Assembly: GCA_947646735.1 (NCBI GenBank) | Contig: CANTFK010000990.1 | Coordinates: 248,001-312,000 of the forward strand | Length of the DNA stretch: 64,000 bases | Direction: 5' to 3' | From: Peronospora farinosa | Taxonomy: Eukaryota > Oomycota > Peronosporomycetes > Peronosporales > Peronosporaceae | Shown: in pieces, positions 24,040 through 34,194 of the stretch | How positions within the stretch are numbered: position 1 is the stretch's first letter | Layout of the letters: each line of letters opens with the position of its first letter | Notes under the pieces: model-generated | Seen by the model: only the letters and a program-made list of their open reading frames with translations | Databases searched by the model: none | Told to the model about the DNA's origin: nothing | Made by a program: the position numbers and the translations under genes

Positions 24040-24410
24040 CGCTGATGTCTCCACTGTAAATAAATTGACGGAGTCTAACGCCACTTTATAGGAAAAAAAC
24101 TCAGCACAATTTTGTGCTTAAACCCGCTGCTGGAGATTTGATATTTCTACTTGATTACCAAATAACTAATGCACATCCCCATGTTAGCAACTTAATATGA
24201 CTTTTATGCATCATTTCCAGCGATTTTTCGGTCTCAGCTCTTAGTCGCTCTCCAACTGATGAGCACGGATCCACCACTGACATGCTTTTGTTGTGCTTAC
24301 ACAACATAGCAGAGCAGAAGGTTAGACAAACTTGGTATCCTTGTAGCATTATTTTGTCTTATCCTTTGCTCAGTATTCTAACAGGCCACACGTTACACAT
24401 ACCCGTTGAG

Positions 24411-24939
24411 TGTAGACGGGCACTTCGAAAGAAGCTGCCACGTACTACTAGCGCAAACCTTCAATCTGCGTGAGGAAGAGGTTAGACCGTCTTACTTCCG
24501 CGTGCGATAGTGGTGGTGTTGGTCGGCGCCGAAAGCGCTGTACCAACCGTTCCCGATTGCCTAAGCGAACCGCGCAACGAATACATATCAAAACTTAACT
24601 TGCGTCACGCAAAAGCTTGTTCAGCTTCTTGTGCATAGTGACAGGTAAATAGCAAATCCAAGACTGACTTATATTTAATCGAAAATAATTAAATATAAAT
24701 CTAACTACTGATTGATTAAATGTAAACATCGGATACGCGTCTCTTTAAGAGCGTGAACCTACGTGCGAGCTATTTAAGCTCGCTGATGGAGTTGGTCGGT
24801 GACGTCATCATGTCGCCTAGTCTCAATTGGGCGTCATTTCCGTCGAAGTATATCTAATAGTATATATCACGATCGTAGGTCACATTGAATGTGCCACACT
24901 CAAGCGGGAGGTCTAAGGTATTATGTACCCATTCAGACC
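24411..24939 (-). repeat. Old, diverged family A LTR
   Basis: It begins TGTAGACGGGCAC and follows the family A LTR with many substitutions (CGTCTTAC, AAGCTTGTTC, ATCGGATACGCG blocks). The last part diverges before the left end of the younger element at 24940. It probably represents an earlier insertion into which or next to which the younger element landed. Confidence 0.65.
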
Positions 24940-25538
24940 TGTAGACGGGCACTTCTACGAAGTTGCCTCGTACTACGAGCACACACCTTATTCACAAGCG
25001 AGGAAGCGGTTATACCGTCTTACCTTCGCGTGCGAGGGTGGTTGGGAGGTTGGTCGACTGCTTAAGCAGTCGTACCACCAGTTGCCTCTCGCTTAAGCGA
25101 GAGTGCAACGAACTTCTTAACACTTATAACACCGACGTCACGCAGAAGTCTTTCAACTTCTCGTGCGTGGTGCGTTTGTTTAAGGAAATTCAAGACTGAG
25201 ATATATTTAATTAATTATAACTAAATATATACTTAACTACTGATTGGCTATATATATATATAAATCGGATACGCGACTCTTTAGAAGCGTATCCTGTCGC
25301 ATGATCTTAGATCTAGATTTAAGATCGCAACTCACGTCCTTCTGAGACGTCGTGATGCCTGGCTTCAACTAGCGTCATCCCTTCTCATGTGAATCCATCA
25401 ATGGATATCACATTCACGAGGGTGGATCACCTTTGTGTATCGCACCCAAGTGACTGGTCAAAAGTAATCATGGATACTTTTAGACCAAACATTAAGTATA
25501 TTACTTAATGTTTACGTGTAACTAGGTACCCTGTTACA
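24940..25538 (-). repeat. Element 1 3' LTR
   Basis: 599 bases, TGTAGACGGG to CCTGTTACA on the + strand (TG..CA on the minus strand). It contains perfect palindromes at 25055-25072 and 25086-25103 (18 bases each, both centred on CTTAAG) and a 12-base-pair stem with a 3-base loop at 25487-25513. Confidence 0.9.
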
Positions 25539-25582
25539 CCATCCCCCGTTTTAGAACGATGTTTACATTATATAAAACATCG
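25539..25582 (-). promoter_or_regulatory. Element 1 polypurine tract plus hairpin
   Basis: AAAACGGGGGATGG on the minus strand abuts the 3' LTR. CGATGTTT (25557-25564) pairs with AAACATCG (25575-25582). The same pairing potential remains in the two other family A copies (33090-33115 and 46554-46578). The hairpin also lies in the leader of the antisense ORF. Confidence 0.65.
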
Positions 25583-25644
25583 CCTAAGAGACAGAGAGAC
25601 TGGCGAGCCGTTATAAACGCGCCGCTTTAGTCTGCTCAGTACTC

Positions 25645-27087
25645 ATGCCACCGAAACGTGGTAAGGCTGATGGGTCGCCTGCAAAGGCACCCATGCAGTC
25701 CAGCACTAAGCGCACGCGCCGCGATTTATCGCAGCCGTCGCAAAGTGCGTCAGGCACTGGGGTGAATCTTCCATCTCACGATAATGTGGATGAAGATCCA
25801 TCTCTCATTGTAGACTACAATGAGACCACACCACTGCCATCACCCCAAAGTGGCGATGAGCATAGTGCATTGATGGGACATATGTCCCTATCATTTGAGG
25901 CACCAGTCCTTGAGGAAGCATCGATGCTTCCTACAAGCGAAGGTAAAACCTCGTCGTCTGCGCCTAAGAGCGCAGCGACTAAGACTGAGCGCGCTACTTC
26001 GAAAGGAGTAGTCGCGACTCAGTCAGATGTAACTTCTCAGGCTGATGTCTTGACAATCCATAATGGAGAGTCAGACTCAGATGAGTGTGAGCTTAAAGCT
26101 CCACCAAGTACACTTTCGGCCTCACTAGCCCGCCGTCGCGAGGGCGGCTACGTGAGTGGTGGCTTGCCACCAATGCCACCTCCATCTGAGTGGATGAACT
26201 CGGATGGGTCTAGCGCAGCGCTTTTGCAGCGTGTCATTATAGACGCTCATAAATTTTATAGCGTCTTTCCTTTGTGGAAAAAGCAGGGCAAAGCACTTGG
26301 TCGTGCTTTCCCAATTCCAGTCGTGCTGCGTTCTAACGAAACAGCCAACGACTATGAAGCTGAACTTCGGCGCCGTGTTACCTTGCAAGAAGATGCAACG
26401 AAACAGCGGTCGCAGCGAATCAGCTTCGCCATGAAGCGTGCGCATGAAATTATGGGCGGTAAGCGACCCCCAATTAATTCTCGCCACGCTTCTTCTGCTA
26501 GTCCTTCCGGACCTAGCAGAAAGAATACAGCTGGTGCTGCTTCACATAAGCAGCTACCAGCCCAGGCACGTCAACGCGAAAAGCGTCCACAGGCTCCCAC
26601 GAGTCAAAGCTCGTTGGGTAACCCTTCCATTGGACAAGGATTTGGAGCTTTCGCTTCACAAACCGGTGGGCCAACAGCCTTCCAACAAGGAAGCGCGTAT
26701 TCCCTTCCGTGTCCACCAACACAGGTGGCGCCCAATAGGAGCGGCGATTACGCCCACCTACTCGCGGCTGCCTATCCTGCTGCTGCTCAGTCGCAGGCTG
26801 AGTCTGCTGCGCTGAAGAGGCAGGTGACAGATCTCGAGAGTCAAGTCTCGCGACTGACCTCGGATCTGCGCGATGTGAGGACGAGAGACCGTCAGGGGTA
26901 TGACCGCCTAAAGTCCCGCTTGGACATCTTAGATCGACTGGTGAGAGACCCACGTCAAGCGCGGAGTCCTCCTCGATCACCGAGTCCTCTATCGCCTCGT
27001 TCATACACGGGGAGCCTTTCGGCTTCCTCGTCGCCTGATCGGTCGCGACGCTCGACTCACAGTCGATGTCACCATCGGTCTCGTTAG
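25645..27087 (+). CDS. Antisense ORF of family A chromovirus (480 residues)
   Basis: Function unknown. It lies on the strand opposite gag-pol, with its ATG 107 bases inside the 3' LTR. The first 289 codons lie beyond the pol stop (26513) and the last 191 overlap the integrase tail and chromodomain. Visible parts: a basic start (MPPKRGKADG, then STKRTRRD, a possible nuclear signal); a low-complexity acidic region to about 150; a conserved middle at about 190-290 (ALLQRVIIDAHKFYSVFPLW, GKALGRAFP, RISFAMK); a Gly/Gln/Ser stretch; a heptad-like coiled coil at about 390-435; and an Arg/Ser/Pro tail ending HHRSR. The second element retains the same protein with changes, and a third copy its first part. 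No similarity to a named family is recognised; loose parallels are retroviral antisense genes such as HBZ. It is the longest intact ORF of this element, since pol is broken. Confidence 0.7.
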   Translation: MPPKRGKADGSPAKAPMQSSTKRTRRDLSQPSQSASGTGVNLPSHDNVDEDPSLIVDYNETTPLPSPQSGDEHSALMGHMSLSFEAPVLEEASMLPTSEGKTSSSAPKSAATKTERATSKGVVATQSDVTSQADVLTIHNGESDSDECELKAPPSTLSASLARRREGGYVSGGLPPMPPPSEWMNSDGSSAALLQRVIIDAHKFYSVFPLWKKQGKALGRAFPIPVVLRSNETANDYEAELRRRVTLQEDATKQRSQRISFAMKRAHEIMGGKRPPINSRHASSASPSGPSRKNTAGAASHKQLPAQARQREKRPQAPTSQSSLGNPSIGQGFGAFASQTGGPTAFQQGSAYSLPCPPTQVAPNRSGDYAHLLAAAYPAAAQSQAESAALKRQVTDLESQVSRLTSDLRDVRTRDRQGYDRLKSRLDILDRLVRDPRQARSPPRSPSPLSPRSYTGSLSASSSPDRSRRSTHSRCHHRSR

Positions 27088-30000
27088 ACCGATGCGGATA
27101 TGTGATCTCTTCTGAATCAACATACCGTTTCAGACGACCCACGTTAAATACGGGGTGCGTCTTCATATACGATGGGAGAGTGAGCCTATAATTTAGGTCT
27201 CCAACTTCTTCAACCACTGTAAAGGGCCCAATGAACCGGGGCAATAGCTTAGTAGTACCACCAGGTAGTACAGAAATTGCATGTTTAGGTAGGGTAGCAG
27301 TACTTAATTGCACTTTGTCCCCAACACTAAAGTGTTCACTGTTTTTGCGACCATGCTGGTCTGCATATTGTTTTTGCTTGTCCTGTGCGCTTGCCATCGC
27401 GTCTATACTTTACGTGTGATGGCTAATCGCTCATGTACAAAGCGCTGAGCTTCGCTCACGCTTTTAGCATCCAGCTCGCCGATGACGCCTCCAAGAGGTC
27501 GTTCATGGGTCGACGCTGTTGATAACACTATAGTGTCATAATCAAGGAGCACTGGAATTTCTTGCCGTGCCTCCTTTGTGACACCTATAGGTGTCGTGAC
27601 CTCTGCTAAATTAGCAGTGTCACTAGGGCAACCTTGGCCCTCTTTGGCATTCGCACCGAGCGAAGTGAGGGGCCCTCCCCCACTAAGACGCGGGCTGCGT
27701 ACAAACGAGACTGGCGTTCGAGGATGACGCAGTCCATTAATGTAAAACGGTGTTTCACCCGTACTACTCCACGAATGGCAATTGCTTGCTCCATTCTTTA
27801 GGAGTCGCTATGGTACGCAACACATCCGCCACGAATCGATTGGCCCGTTCTGTTTTTGGCCATCGGTCTGGGGATGATCAGCGGTGGACATGTGGAGCTT
27901 GCTACCCAGCAACTCAAACACATGTCGCCAAAAACCCGACGTAAAACGCGGATCCCGGTCCGATACTATGGACTCGGGCATCCCGTGTAGTCGATACACG
28001 TGATCCAGAAACAAGAGGGCAGCCTCTTTCCTGAGATCGTGGTGCTACATGGTGCCAAATGCACCATCTTGCTCAGTCTGTCTACAAATACGACGAGCCC
28101 CGTCCTGCCTTTATGGTCAGTCAGTAAGCCAAACATGAAGTACAAACTGACCGACTTCCAACAATCCGTTGGAATCGGCAGTGGCTTCAGTGGCGCACTG
28201 TTCGAAGGTGCAGGCTTTATGCGCTGACACTCTTCGCAAGAGCGAATATAGTTGGCCACCCACCGATATAGATGAGGCCACCAAAATTCCTCTGACACTC
28301 GTAAGAATGTCTTTTCACGACCCAGATGCCCACTAGATGGCGCATCATGGCACTCGTGAAGTATCATCAGCTTGAGATCTGTGTCATGAGGGACATAGAT
28401 TCTCAAGGGATCACAGGGTGACAGTTGATGCCATAACAGACCATCACTGTAACTAAAGCGATTCAACTTCGCTTTGAGGTGCGACGGAAGGGTAACCTTT
28501 CGTCCACCAAAATGATCCAACAGCAGGCGACAATGTTCGTCCTGACTGTAACACTCCTTGATATCGGAGGCCATTGAGATCGTCACATGGTAGGCCCTCA
28601 TGGCTGCCAATGTTGACGACTCAACATGTGCTTTCGCACGAGACACACTTTCCTGGTGTCTTGCCTCGAAGTCTGGTCTGCGCGATAACGCGTCAGCCAA
28701 GACATTTGACTTACCCGGCTTATATTCAACTTTGAAATTAAATTCATAGAAGAATGTTAGCCATCTCGCCATCCTAGGCGAGAGGTGCGGTGAGTTTATA
28801 GCGGTCCGCAGTGATGCGTGATTCGTATAAACCACAAAAGGTTCGGTGCCCAAGAGGTGCACCCGAAACTTCACAAGGACATACTTAATTGAAAGTAGCT
28901 CCTTGTCATGCACAGGATAATTCAGCTCGGCAGCTTTTAAAAGCCGAGACGGATACGATATGACAAGGTCAACGCCGCTGTTATCCTTCTGCATGAGCGC
29001 GCTGCCGATTGCAAAATTGATTGAATCGCAGACGACACTAAAGGGCTTATCCGCGTCTGGCACTGCCAAGACCGGTGCCTCTACAAGAGATTGCGTCACT
29101 GAATCGAACGCATCTTCTTGTTCCTTTGACCAAGTCCATTCTGAATCCTTTTTTAAAAGGTCAGACAATGGCTTGGTCTGCTCCGCATAATTCTTGCTGT
29201 ACTTATGAAAGTAATTAGCGAGCCCAAGGAATTGGCGCAGATCCTTCACATGACGTGGGACTGGCCATTCCTTTACAGCCTTTACCTTTTCTGGGTACCA
29301 TGTGCACCTACGATGCAGCCCAGTACAGGTATCTCGTGGACCCCTATGACGAACTTTTGCAAGTTCACGTATAATTGGGCGTCACCCAGAGTCTGCAACA
29401 CAGCGTCTAAATGACGCTTGTGCGACTTTATTGCGTTCAGACCGTCCTCCGCCCTACTATGCACGAATACATCGTCAAAGTAATGGGGCGCGTAGGCACG
29501 GTGCTGACGCATCACGTGAGCCACCACTCGGTTGAATGTTGCTGGAGCATTTTTCAACCCTTGTAGCATCACAAGCTACTCCCACAGCATACCGCTTGGG
29601 GTGCTTACTGCCGTTTTGGCTACATCGGTATCTCGCATGAGAACCTGATAGTAGCCATCCTTCAGATCCAACGCGGAAAAGATAGTTGACGTTCCCATGG
29701 AATTCAATAAGACATCTTTCCGCGGGATCGGCGTTTGAGCCGGAATGGTGGCCGTGTTCAGCTTATTATAAGAATGGATCACGCGCCATGCACCCGTTGC
29801 TTTACGCACACAGAATGTCGGGCTGCAGTGAGGCGACTTGCTCTCATGTACATGTCCCGCCTTGGCTCGCTTGTCGAAGAATTCATCGATGTAATCGACT
29901 TGTTCCTTCGGCAACGGCCATTGCCTGGTCACACAATACTTGGTGCCAGGCTCCAGGTCAATTTCGTGCCTGATTCCCCTATCGGCCGGTAGGCGGCTCG

Positions 30001-31360
30001 GCACTTCTGCTGGAAACACATCACGGTGTTTCCACGGAACATCATAGAACGGGCTGTCCTTCAAGGCATCCCAGCCTTGAGCAGCGAACCGTTTCTTTTT
30101 GTCGGTCTCCAAGACGCTCTCATCCATTGTGGATGAAGAGCAACAGTCCACCACGTTCTCTTCTGGAACTGGTGCGACTATCTCGTGGATCTTTCCTTCC
30201 TTTAGTTCAGACAGGAACAGATCCCACGTCATCTACGAGAGATTTACTATCTCCTCGGCAGATGCCAAGACAAGTTGGAGCACCTCAACTAAGGATGCCT
30301 CCGGCATTTTGTCTTCGACGGCCTCGAACAACTCGTTCGTAGGTCCGTCCTCTTGGACCGAGACTGATCCAAGGTTCACTCGTTTCGACGTGCCCTTAAT
30401 CGTCTTAATACGTCTGGTGCTCGTTCTTCGAGTCACCACGACCTTTGACCTGGAAGAAAGTGTCGTTGCTTCGTCAGCTAACGCACTCCTTCCAACCGCA
30501 CCAGGCTCTTGGCTCTGTGCCTTAGAGACTTTGATATGAAGCAGATTCCGGTGAATAGTCTCAATGTGGTTCTTGTGGCGCTTGACTTGCTGTCAGTCCA
30601 CCATCAACTGCCACAGGCTCTCGGCTCTGTGCAGGACCATTGGACGCATGACTACTTGTCACATCGCCCCATTCACTACACCAGTCTTTTCGACCTGGGT
30701 AGGAATATGTGTCACCTGGCTTTCCGCCAGTGCACTCACAACTACACCACTCATTTCGAGCTGGGTAGTCCCTGGTGTCGATTGACATACCGTCATCGCA
30801 CCCTCGACTGTGTTGGACACAGCATCAGCCACATAAGCCTCTCGCAGGAGCACATCCTTTCCGGTGTCCTGCGTAGAGTTAGCGACTGTTCGTGTACGCC
30901 AGTCTATCCATGGTTGGTGTTGAGCCAACCAAGGCATGCCTAGGATAGGGTCATACGGACTCTCCATACCTAGCACTGTGAACTTCTCTTTACAGGAGAA
31001 GTCACTGAAACTGAAGGTGAGTTCAACTTGAACTCCCTCCGACTTAACGAGTGCACCGTTCGCTAAACGAACGATCGCCTCTTCTCGCTTGCCATCCTGG
31101 CAAAGCGACTCATAACTAGCCGGTCTCCTTTTCAGAGCCGCGAGTTTCACAAAGTTTTGTGATGCACCCGAATCCACGAGAAGGGTCATCACTTGGTCAT
31201 AGCCTCGTACTCGAGCGCTATATACCAAAAGGGTTGAGGTCCGACCTTTCGGAACCTCAGGGACTATGCTACCCATTTGTTCGATCACTATGAACTTAGG
31301 GGTAGCTTCAGAGTCCGCGACAGTAGGGCATCCCGCCCCTACTGCGCTCCCGCATTTCCC
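26513..31360 (-). pseudogene. Element 1 pol (protease, RT, RNase H, integrase, chromodomain), broken
   Basis: The minus-strand order is protease (LLVDSGAS near 31185-31161), reverse transcriptase (YFDDVFVHSR near 29486-29461), RNase H and tether (VLADALSRRPDF), integrase zinc region (HLGREKTF, CEECQRIKP), core (FVDRLSKM, DRDPRFTSGFW) and chromodomain (VQWKGYPTSFDSWEPVDAF) ending at 26513. Against element 2 the lesions are a nonsense codon at 30233-30235, a Trp-to-stop at 29576-29578, a 10-base deletion near 29300, and breaks near 28000 and 27400. The integrase motif reads LYFMFGL where element 2 has LDFMFGL, so a catalytic Asp is lost. Pol lies in the -1 frame relative to gag. Confidence 0.9.
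31321..31360 (-). promoter_or_regulatory. -1 ribosomal frameshift signal, element 1 gag-pol
   Basis: On the minus strand the gag codons TCG GGA AAT form the slippery heptamer G GGA AAT (31360-31354) in the correct register. After a 9-base spacer, CAGTAGGG pairs perfectly with CCCTACTG around an 8-base loop (31344-31321). The gag stop TAG lies inside the stem. From the slip, the -1 frame is open straight into the protease. Element 2 has the identical heptamer, spacer length and stem. Confidence 0.8.
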
Positions 31361-32421
31361 GACCCATCTTGGGCAGGTGCTGAACCCGTGCGTCGTGCAC
31401 GCTGGTTTTTCGCACCTCCCTTCGGGTTGGGAGACCTTTTGCTGGCTGCCTTAGCATCAGCAGCAAGTTTGGCATAGCAGCGAGCCATCATATGGCCTCG
31501 CTTGCCGCACTTGTAGCAGATAGCATCTGCATTGACTAACTCCATAGGAGTGGCATCAGACCTTTCGGTCGACGGCCTGTAATAGGCTTTCGTCGAGGCG
31601 CTCTTGTAGGATTGCTCCTCAATCAAGGCAATGTTAATTGCCTCTTCCATCGTCGCTGGCATCTTTCTGAAAAGGGCCTGACGCGATGGGCCATGCCTAA
31701 GTCCATTCATGAACGTGGCTACCTTGATACGCTTTGGTATCGGTTCCCCATTGATGGACGCCGACAGCGAACGCATCTCCTGCACAAACTCTTGCAGAGA
31801 GCGTTTCGCCTGTCGTGCTCCAAAGAAGCGCGCCATAAGCAACACTTCGTTGTTAGGCGGCTGATACATGGCGCGAATCTTTGACTTAAAGATCGCCCAT
31901 GATGGAAATGCATCAGCATTTGCCATCAGCGCAGAGTATGCCCACTCTGACGCTTTGCCACGCAAGTTGGACATGGCATACGACACCATTCTGGTGTCGT
32001 CTTCGATGAGCTGCGCCATACCGCATTGCTCAACTGCTAATAGCCAGTGATTAATCGCGTGAGGGCTAGTTCCATCGAACTTCGGAGGGTCCATCCGAAT
32101 GGGCCTCGGTTGAGCAGGCCGGGCAGAGAGCGTCTCAACAGTCCTGTTGAGCGCCTCATTACGTGCCTGCTCAATCCTAAGCTCATCCTGAGTCTTAGTG
32201 ATGGACTCAGCGGTGGCTTGGCTGTTCACCTCGGACGCGTTTCTACGCTGTCCGAGCACAAACGTCTCAAATTGCTCCAACTGAGCAACATGTTGCTCAG
32301 GAGGACAATGCAAGAGATTGACCAGGGCTTGTTCACCAAGTATCTGTGCCATATGCTCTGCCAACTTCCTATGATGTTGGGAGAGGTGAGGGAAGTCACT
32401 CCAGTCCATATTAAGGACCAT
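31339..32421 (-). CDS. Element 1 Gag
   Basis: This is the structural protein of the virus-like particle. The intact 360-residue frame runs from the ATG at 32421 (MVLNMDWSDFPHL); the open frame extends 5 codons upstream but begins with GTG. It has a helical N-terminal part with a coiled-coil look (residues 20-115), the gag core motif PPKFDGTSPHAINHWLLA, the conserved block FFGARQAKRSLQEFVQEMRS, and one CCHC zinc knuckle (CYKCGKRGHMMARC) near the basic C-terminus. It ends at the amber codon inside the frameshift hairpin. The leader from LTR to ATG is only about 60 bases. Confidence 0.88.
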   Translation of the reverse strand: MVLNMDWSDFPHLSQHHRKLAEHMAQILGEQALVNLLHCPPEQHVAQLEQFETFVLGQRRNASEVNSQATAESITKTQDELRIEQARNEALNRTVETLSARPAQPRPIRMDPPKFDGTSPHAINHWLLAVEQCGMAQLIEDDTRMVSYAMSNLRGKASEWAYSALMANADAFPSWAIFKSKIRAMYQPPNNEVLLMARFFGARQAKRSLQEFVQEMRSLSASINGEPIPKRIKVATFMNGLRHGPSRQALFRKMPATMEEAINIALIEEQSYKSASTKAYYRPSTERSDATPMELVNADAICYKCGKRGHMMARCYAKLAADAKAASKRSPNPKGGAKNQRARRTGSAPAQDGSGNAGAQ

Positions 32422-32469
32422 GTTAACCACACGCACGCTCAGAGAGACGGGTCGTGGGAAGGACTACTA

Positions 32470-32478
32470 GTGCTACCA
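32470..32478 (-). promoter_or_regulatory. Element 1 primer binding site
   Basis: The minus strand reads TGGTAGCAC two bases after the LTR end (CCCGTCTACA, CT, then TGG). TGGTAGCA matches the 3' end of animal-type initiator tRNA-Met (..TGCTACCA), and the exact oomycete tRNA was not checked. The same site occurs in element 2 (53378-53386), the fragment at 11.4 kb and the family D LTR (59691-59699). Confidence 0.6.
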
Positions 32479-32480
32479 AG

Positions 32481-33069
32481 TGTAGACGGGCACTTCTATG
32501 AAGTTGCCTCGTACTACGAGCACACACCTTATGCACAAGCGAGGAAGCGATTTGACCGTCTTACCTTCGCGTGCGAGGGTGGTTGGGAGGTTGGTCGACT
32601 GCTTAAGCAGTCGTACCACCAGTTGCCTCTCGCTTAAGCGAGAACGCAACGAACAATTATCAAGTGTCCTACTTACGTCACGCAGAAGCTTACTTGTGCG
32701 TAGTAGACAGTGTAGTAAATTCAAGACTGAGCTATATTTAATTAATTATAACTAAATATATACTTAACTACTGATTGGCTATATATATATATAGATCGGA
32801 TACGCGACTCTTTAGAAGCGTATCCTGTCGCATGATCTTAGATCTAGATTTAAGCTCGCTAATGACGTCCTTCTGAGACGTCGTGATGCCTAGCTTCAAC
32901 TAGCGTCATCCCTTCTTATGTGAATCCATCAATGGATATCACATTCACGAGGGTGGATCACATTTGTGTATCGCACCCAAGTGACAGGTCAGAAGTAATC
33001 ATGGATACTTTTAGACCAAACATTAAGTATATTACTTAATGTTTACGTGTAACTAGATACCCTGTTACA
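32481..33069 (-). repeat. Element 1 right-hand LTR, flanked by internal sequence on both sides
   Basis: 589 bases from TGTAGACGGG to CCTGTTACA. Its left side is the primer binding site, as for a 5' LTR. Its right side (33070 on) is a polypurine-tract complement, hairpin and antisense ORF start, as for a 3' LTR. In the middle (CAATTATCAAGTGTCCTAC block) it matches the element 2 LTRs, not its own left partner. Confidence 0.9.
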
Positions 33070-33123
33070 CCATCCCCCGTTTTAGAACGATGTTTACATT
33101 TTGTAAAACATCGAAAAGAGACG

Positions 33124-33780
33124 ATGCCACCGAAACGTGGTAAGGCTGATGGGTCACCTGAAAAGGCGCTCATGCAGACCAAAACAAAGCGCACGCGCCG
33201 CGATAACTCGCAGCCGTCGCTGAGTGTCTCTGTGACAAAGTCGACATCTAATTTTAGCTTGTCAGCAGGGAACACTACTTATTGCGCGGATGAAGTTCTG
33301 TCTCTCGTAGAATACAATGAGAGCACGCCACTGCTATCACCTTAAAGTGGTGATTAAAACAGCGCATTGATGGGACATATACCCCATCTTTTAAGATACT
33401 CAATCTTCAAGAAGCTTTGCGCTTTATAACAGTGAGGTTCATACTTCGTCGTATGCGCGAAAACGAGCGCATCAACCACAACTCAGCGCGCTGCTTCAAA
33501 AGAAAGGCCGCGAATTAACAGCAGGTCGGCGATCCTAAATCGCTCACCTCTGCCAACCCTACGTCTGTAGTCTTGACAATCCATAATGGAGAGTCAGACT
33601 CAGACAAAAGTATGCAATATTTCTTGGACTTCACAGTCGTACTCACTAGCACGCAGTCGTGAGGCGACTACTTTATTGGTGTCTTGCCACCAATGCCACC
33701 GCCATTTGAGTGGTCACACTCGAGTGTTAGTAGTCCTTGAGCGTGCCACTGTTAACGCTAATAAACCTTTTACACCCTTC
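33124..33780 (+). pseudogene. Truncated antisense ORF of a second family A copy
   Basis: It starts MPPKRGKADGSP exactly as in element 1, 54 bases past the LTR, and is open to 33345. Homology continues with stops and shifts through the TIHNGESDSD and LPPMPPPFEW blocks to about 33780, where it is cut by a family C LTR. The rest of that element is missing. Strong conservation of the first codons contrasts with the decay downstream. Confidence 0.75.
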
Positions 33781-33783
33781 GAC

Positions 33784-34194
33784 TAGTCTACTTTCACTGA
33801 TGACAGTGAAAGCAGGTGCCTTAGAACCTCTCTTACACAAGAGACAGAGGAAGCTTAGCAACTAAACAAGTGCTTAGTTGAGACGGAAAAAAGAACTGTA
33901 TTTAATATAGTTAAACTATCTAATAAAACTTAATAACCTTGTCTTAACTATACAAAAGTACAAATATGTATGCTACCTTCGTGCCCTTCATACGTTGGGC
34001 GCGTCCATCGTTCATTGGTCAGCGCCTTAATTGATATAATGGCCAATATCAACCAATTGAGGGCATCTCCAACTTTAAGAAGTGCGAGGACAATATTATA
34101 ACAAAATATAATATTGTCAATATTATTAGCTATCATGATATTTTTATTGACACTTTACATGAGTGTCAATACTATGTAACGGACTCACTTGCCA
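33784..34194 (-). repeat. Family C LTR fragment
   Basis: It is homologous to 4675-5074 (GATGACAGTGAA, AGAACTGTATTTAA, CATCTCCAACTT blocks) in the same orientation, lacking about 35 bases at the left. It joins the truncated antisense ORF directly. GACC follows its right end, and GACC also precedes the element 1 left LTR (24936-24939). Confidence 0.6.

Larger units (their letters stand above)
24940..33069 (-). mobile_element. Family A Ty3/gypsy chromovirus, element 1
   Basis: The minus-strand element has LTRs at 24940-25538 and 32481-33069, a polypurine-tract complement at 25539-25552 and a primer-binding-site complement at 32470-32478. It contains gag, protease, reverse transcriptase, RNase H, integrase and a C-terminal chromodomain, plus an antisense ORF at the 3' end. 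The two LTRs belong to different subfamilies (they differ in sequence and length, 599 against 589 bases, around the middle). The right LTR is followed by another polypurine tract rather than by host DNA. The unit is thus a recombinant or tandem product, not one clean insertion. Confidence 0.9.

Noticed and set aside
24040..24084. 15 extra N-terminal codons of the WD40 protein
   Set aside because: They begin with GTG, which is not expected as a nuclear start codon; the first ATG is at 24039.
30099..30539. Long + strand frames opposite pol (also 51088-51528, 29686-29973, 50675-50962)
   Set aside because: They lie wholly opposite conserved pol codons, have no fixed start or position outside pol, and look like shadows of pol codon use.
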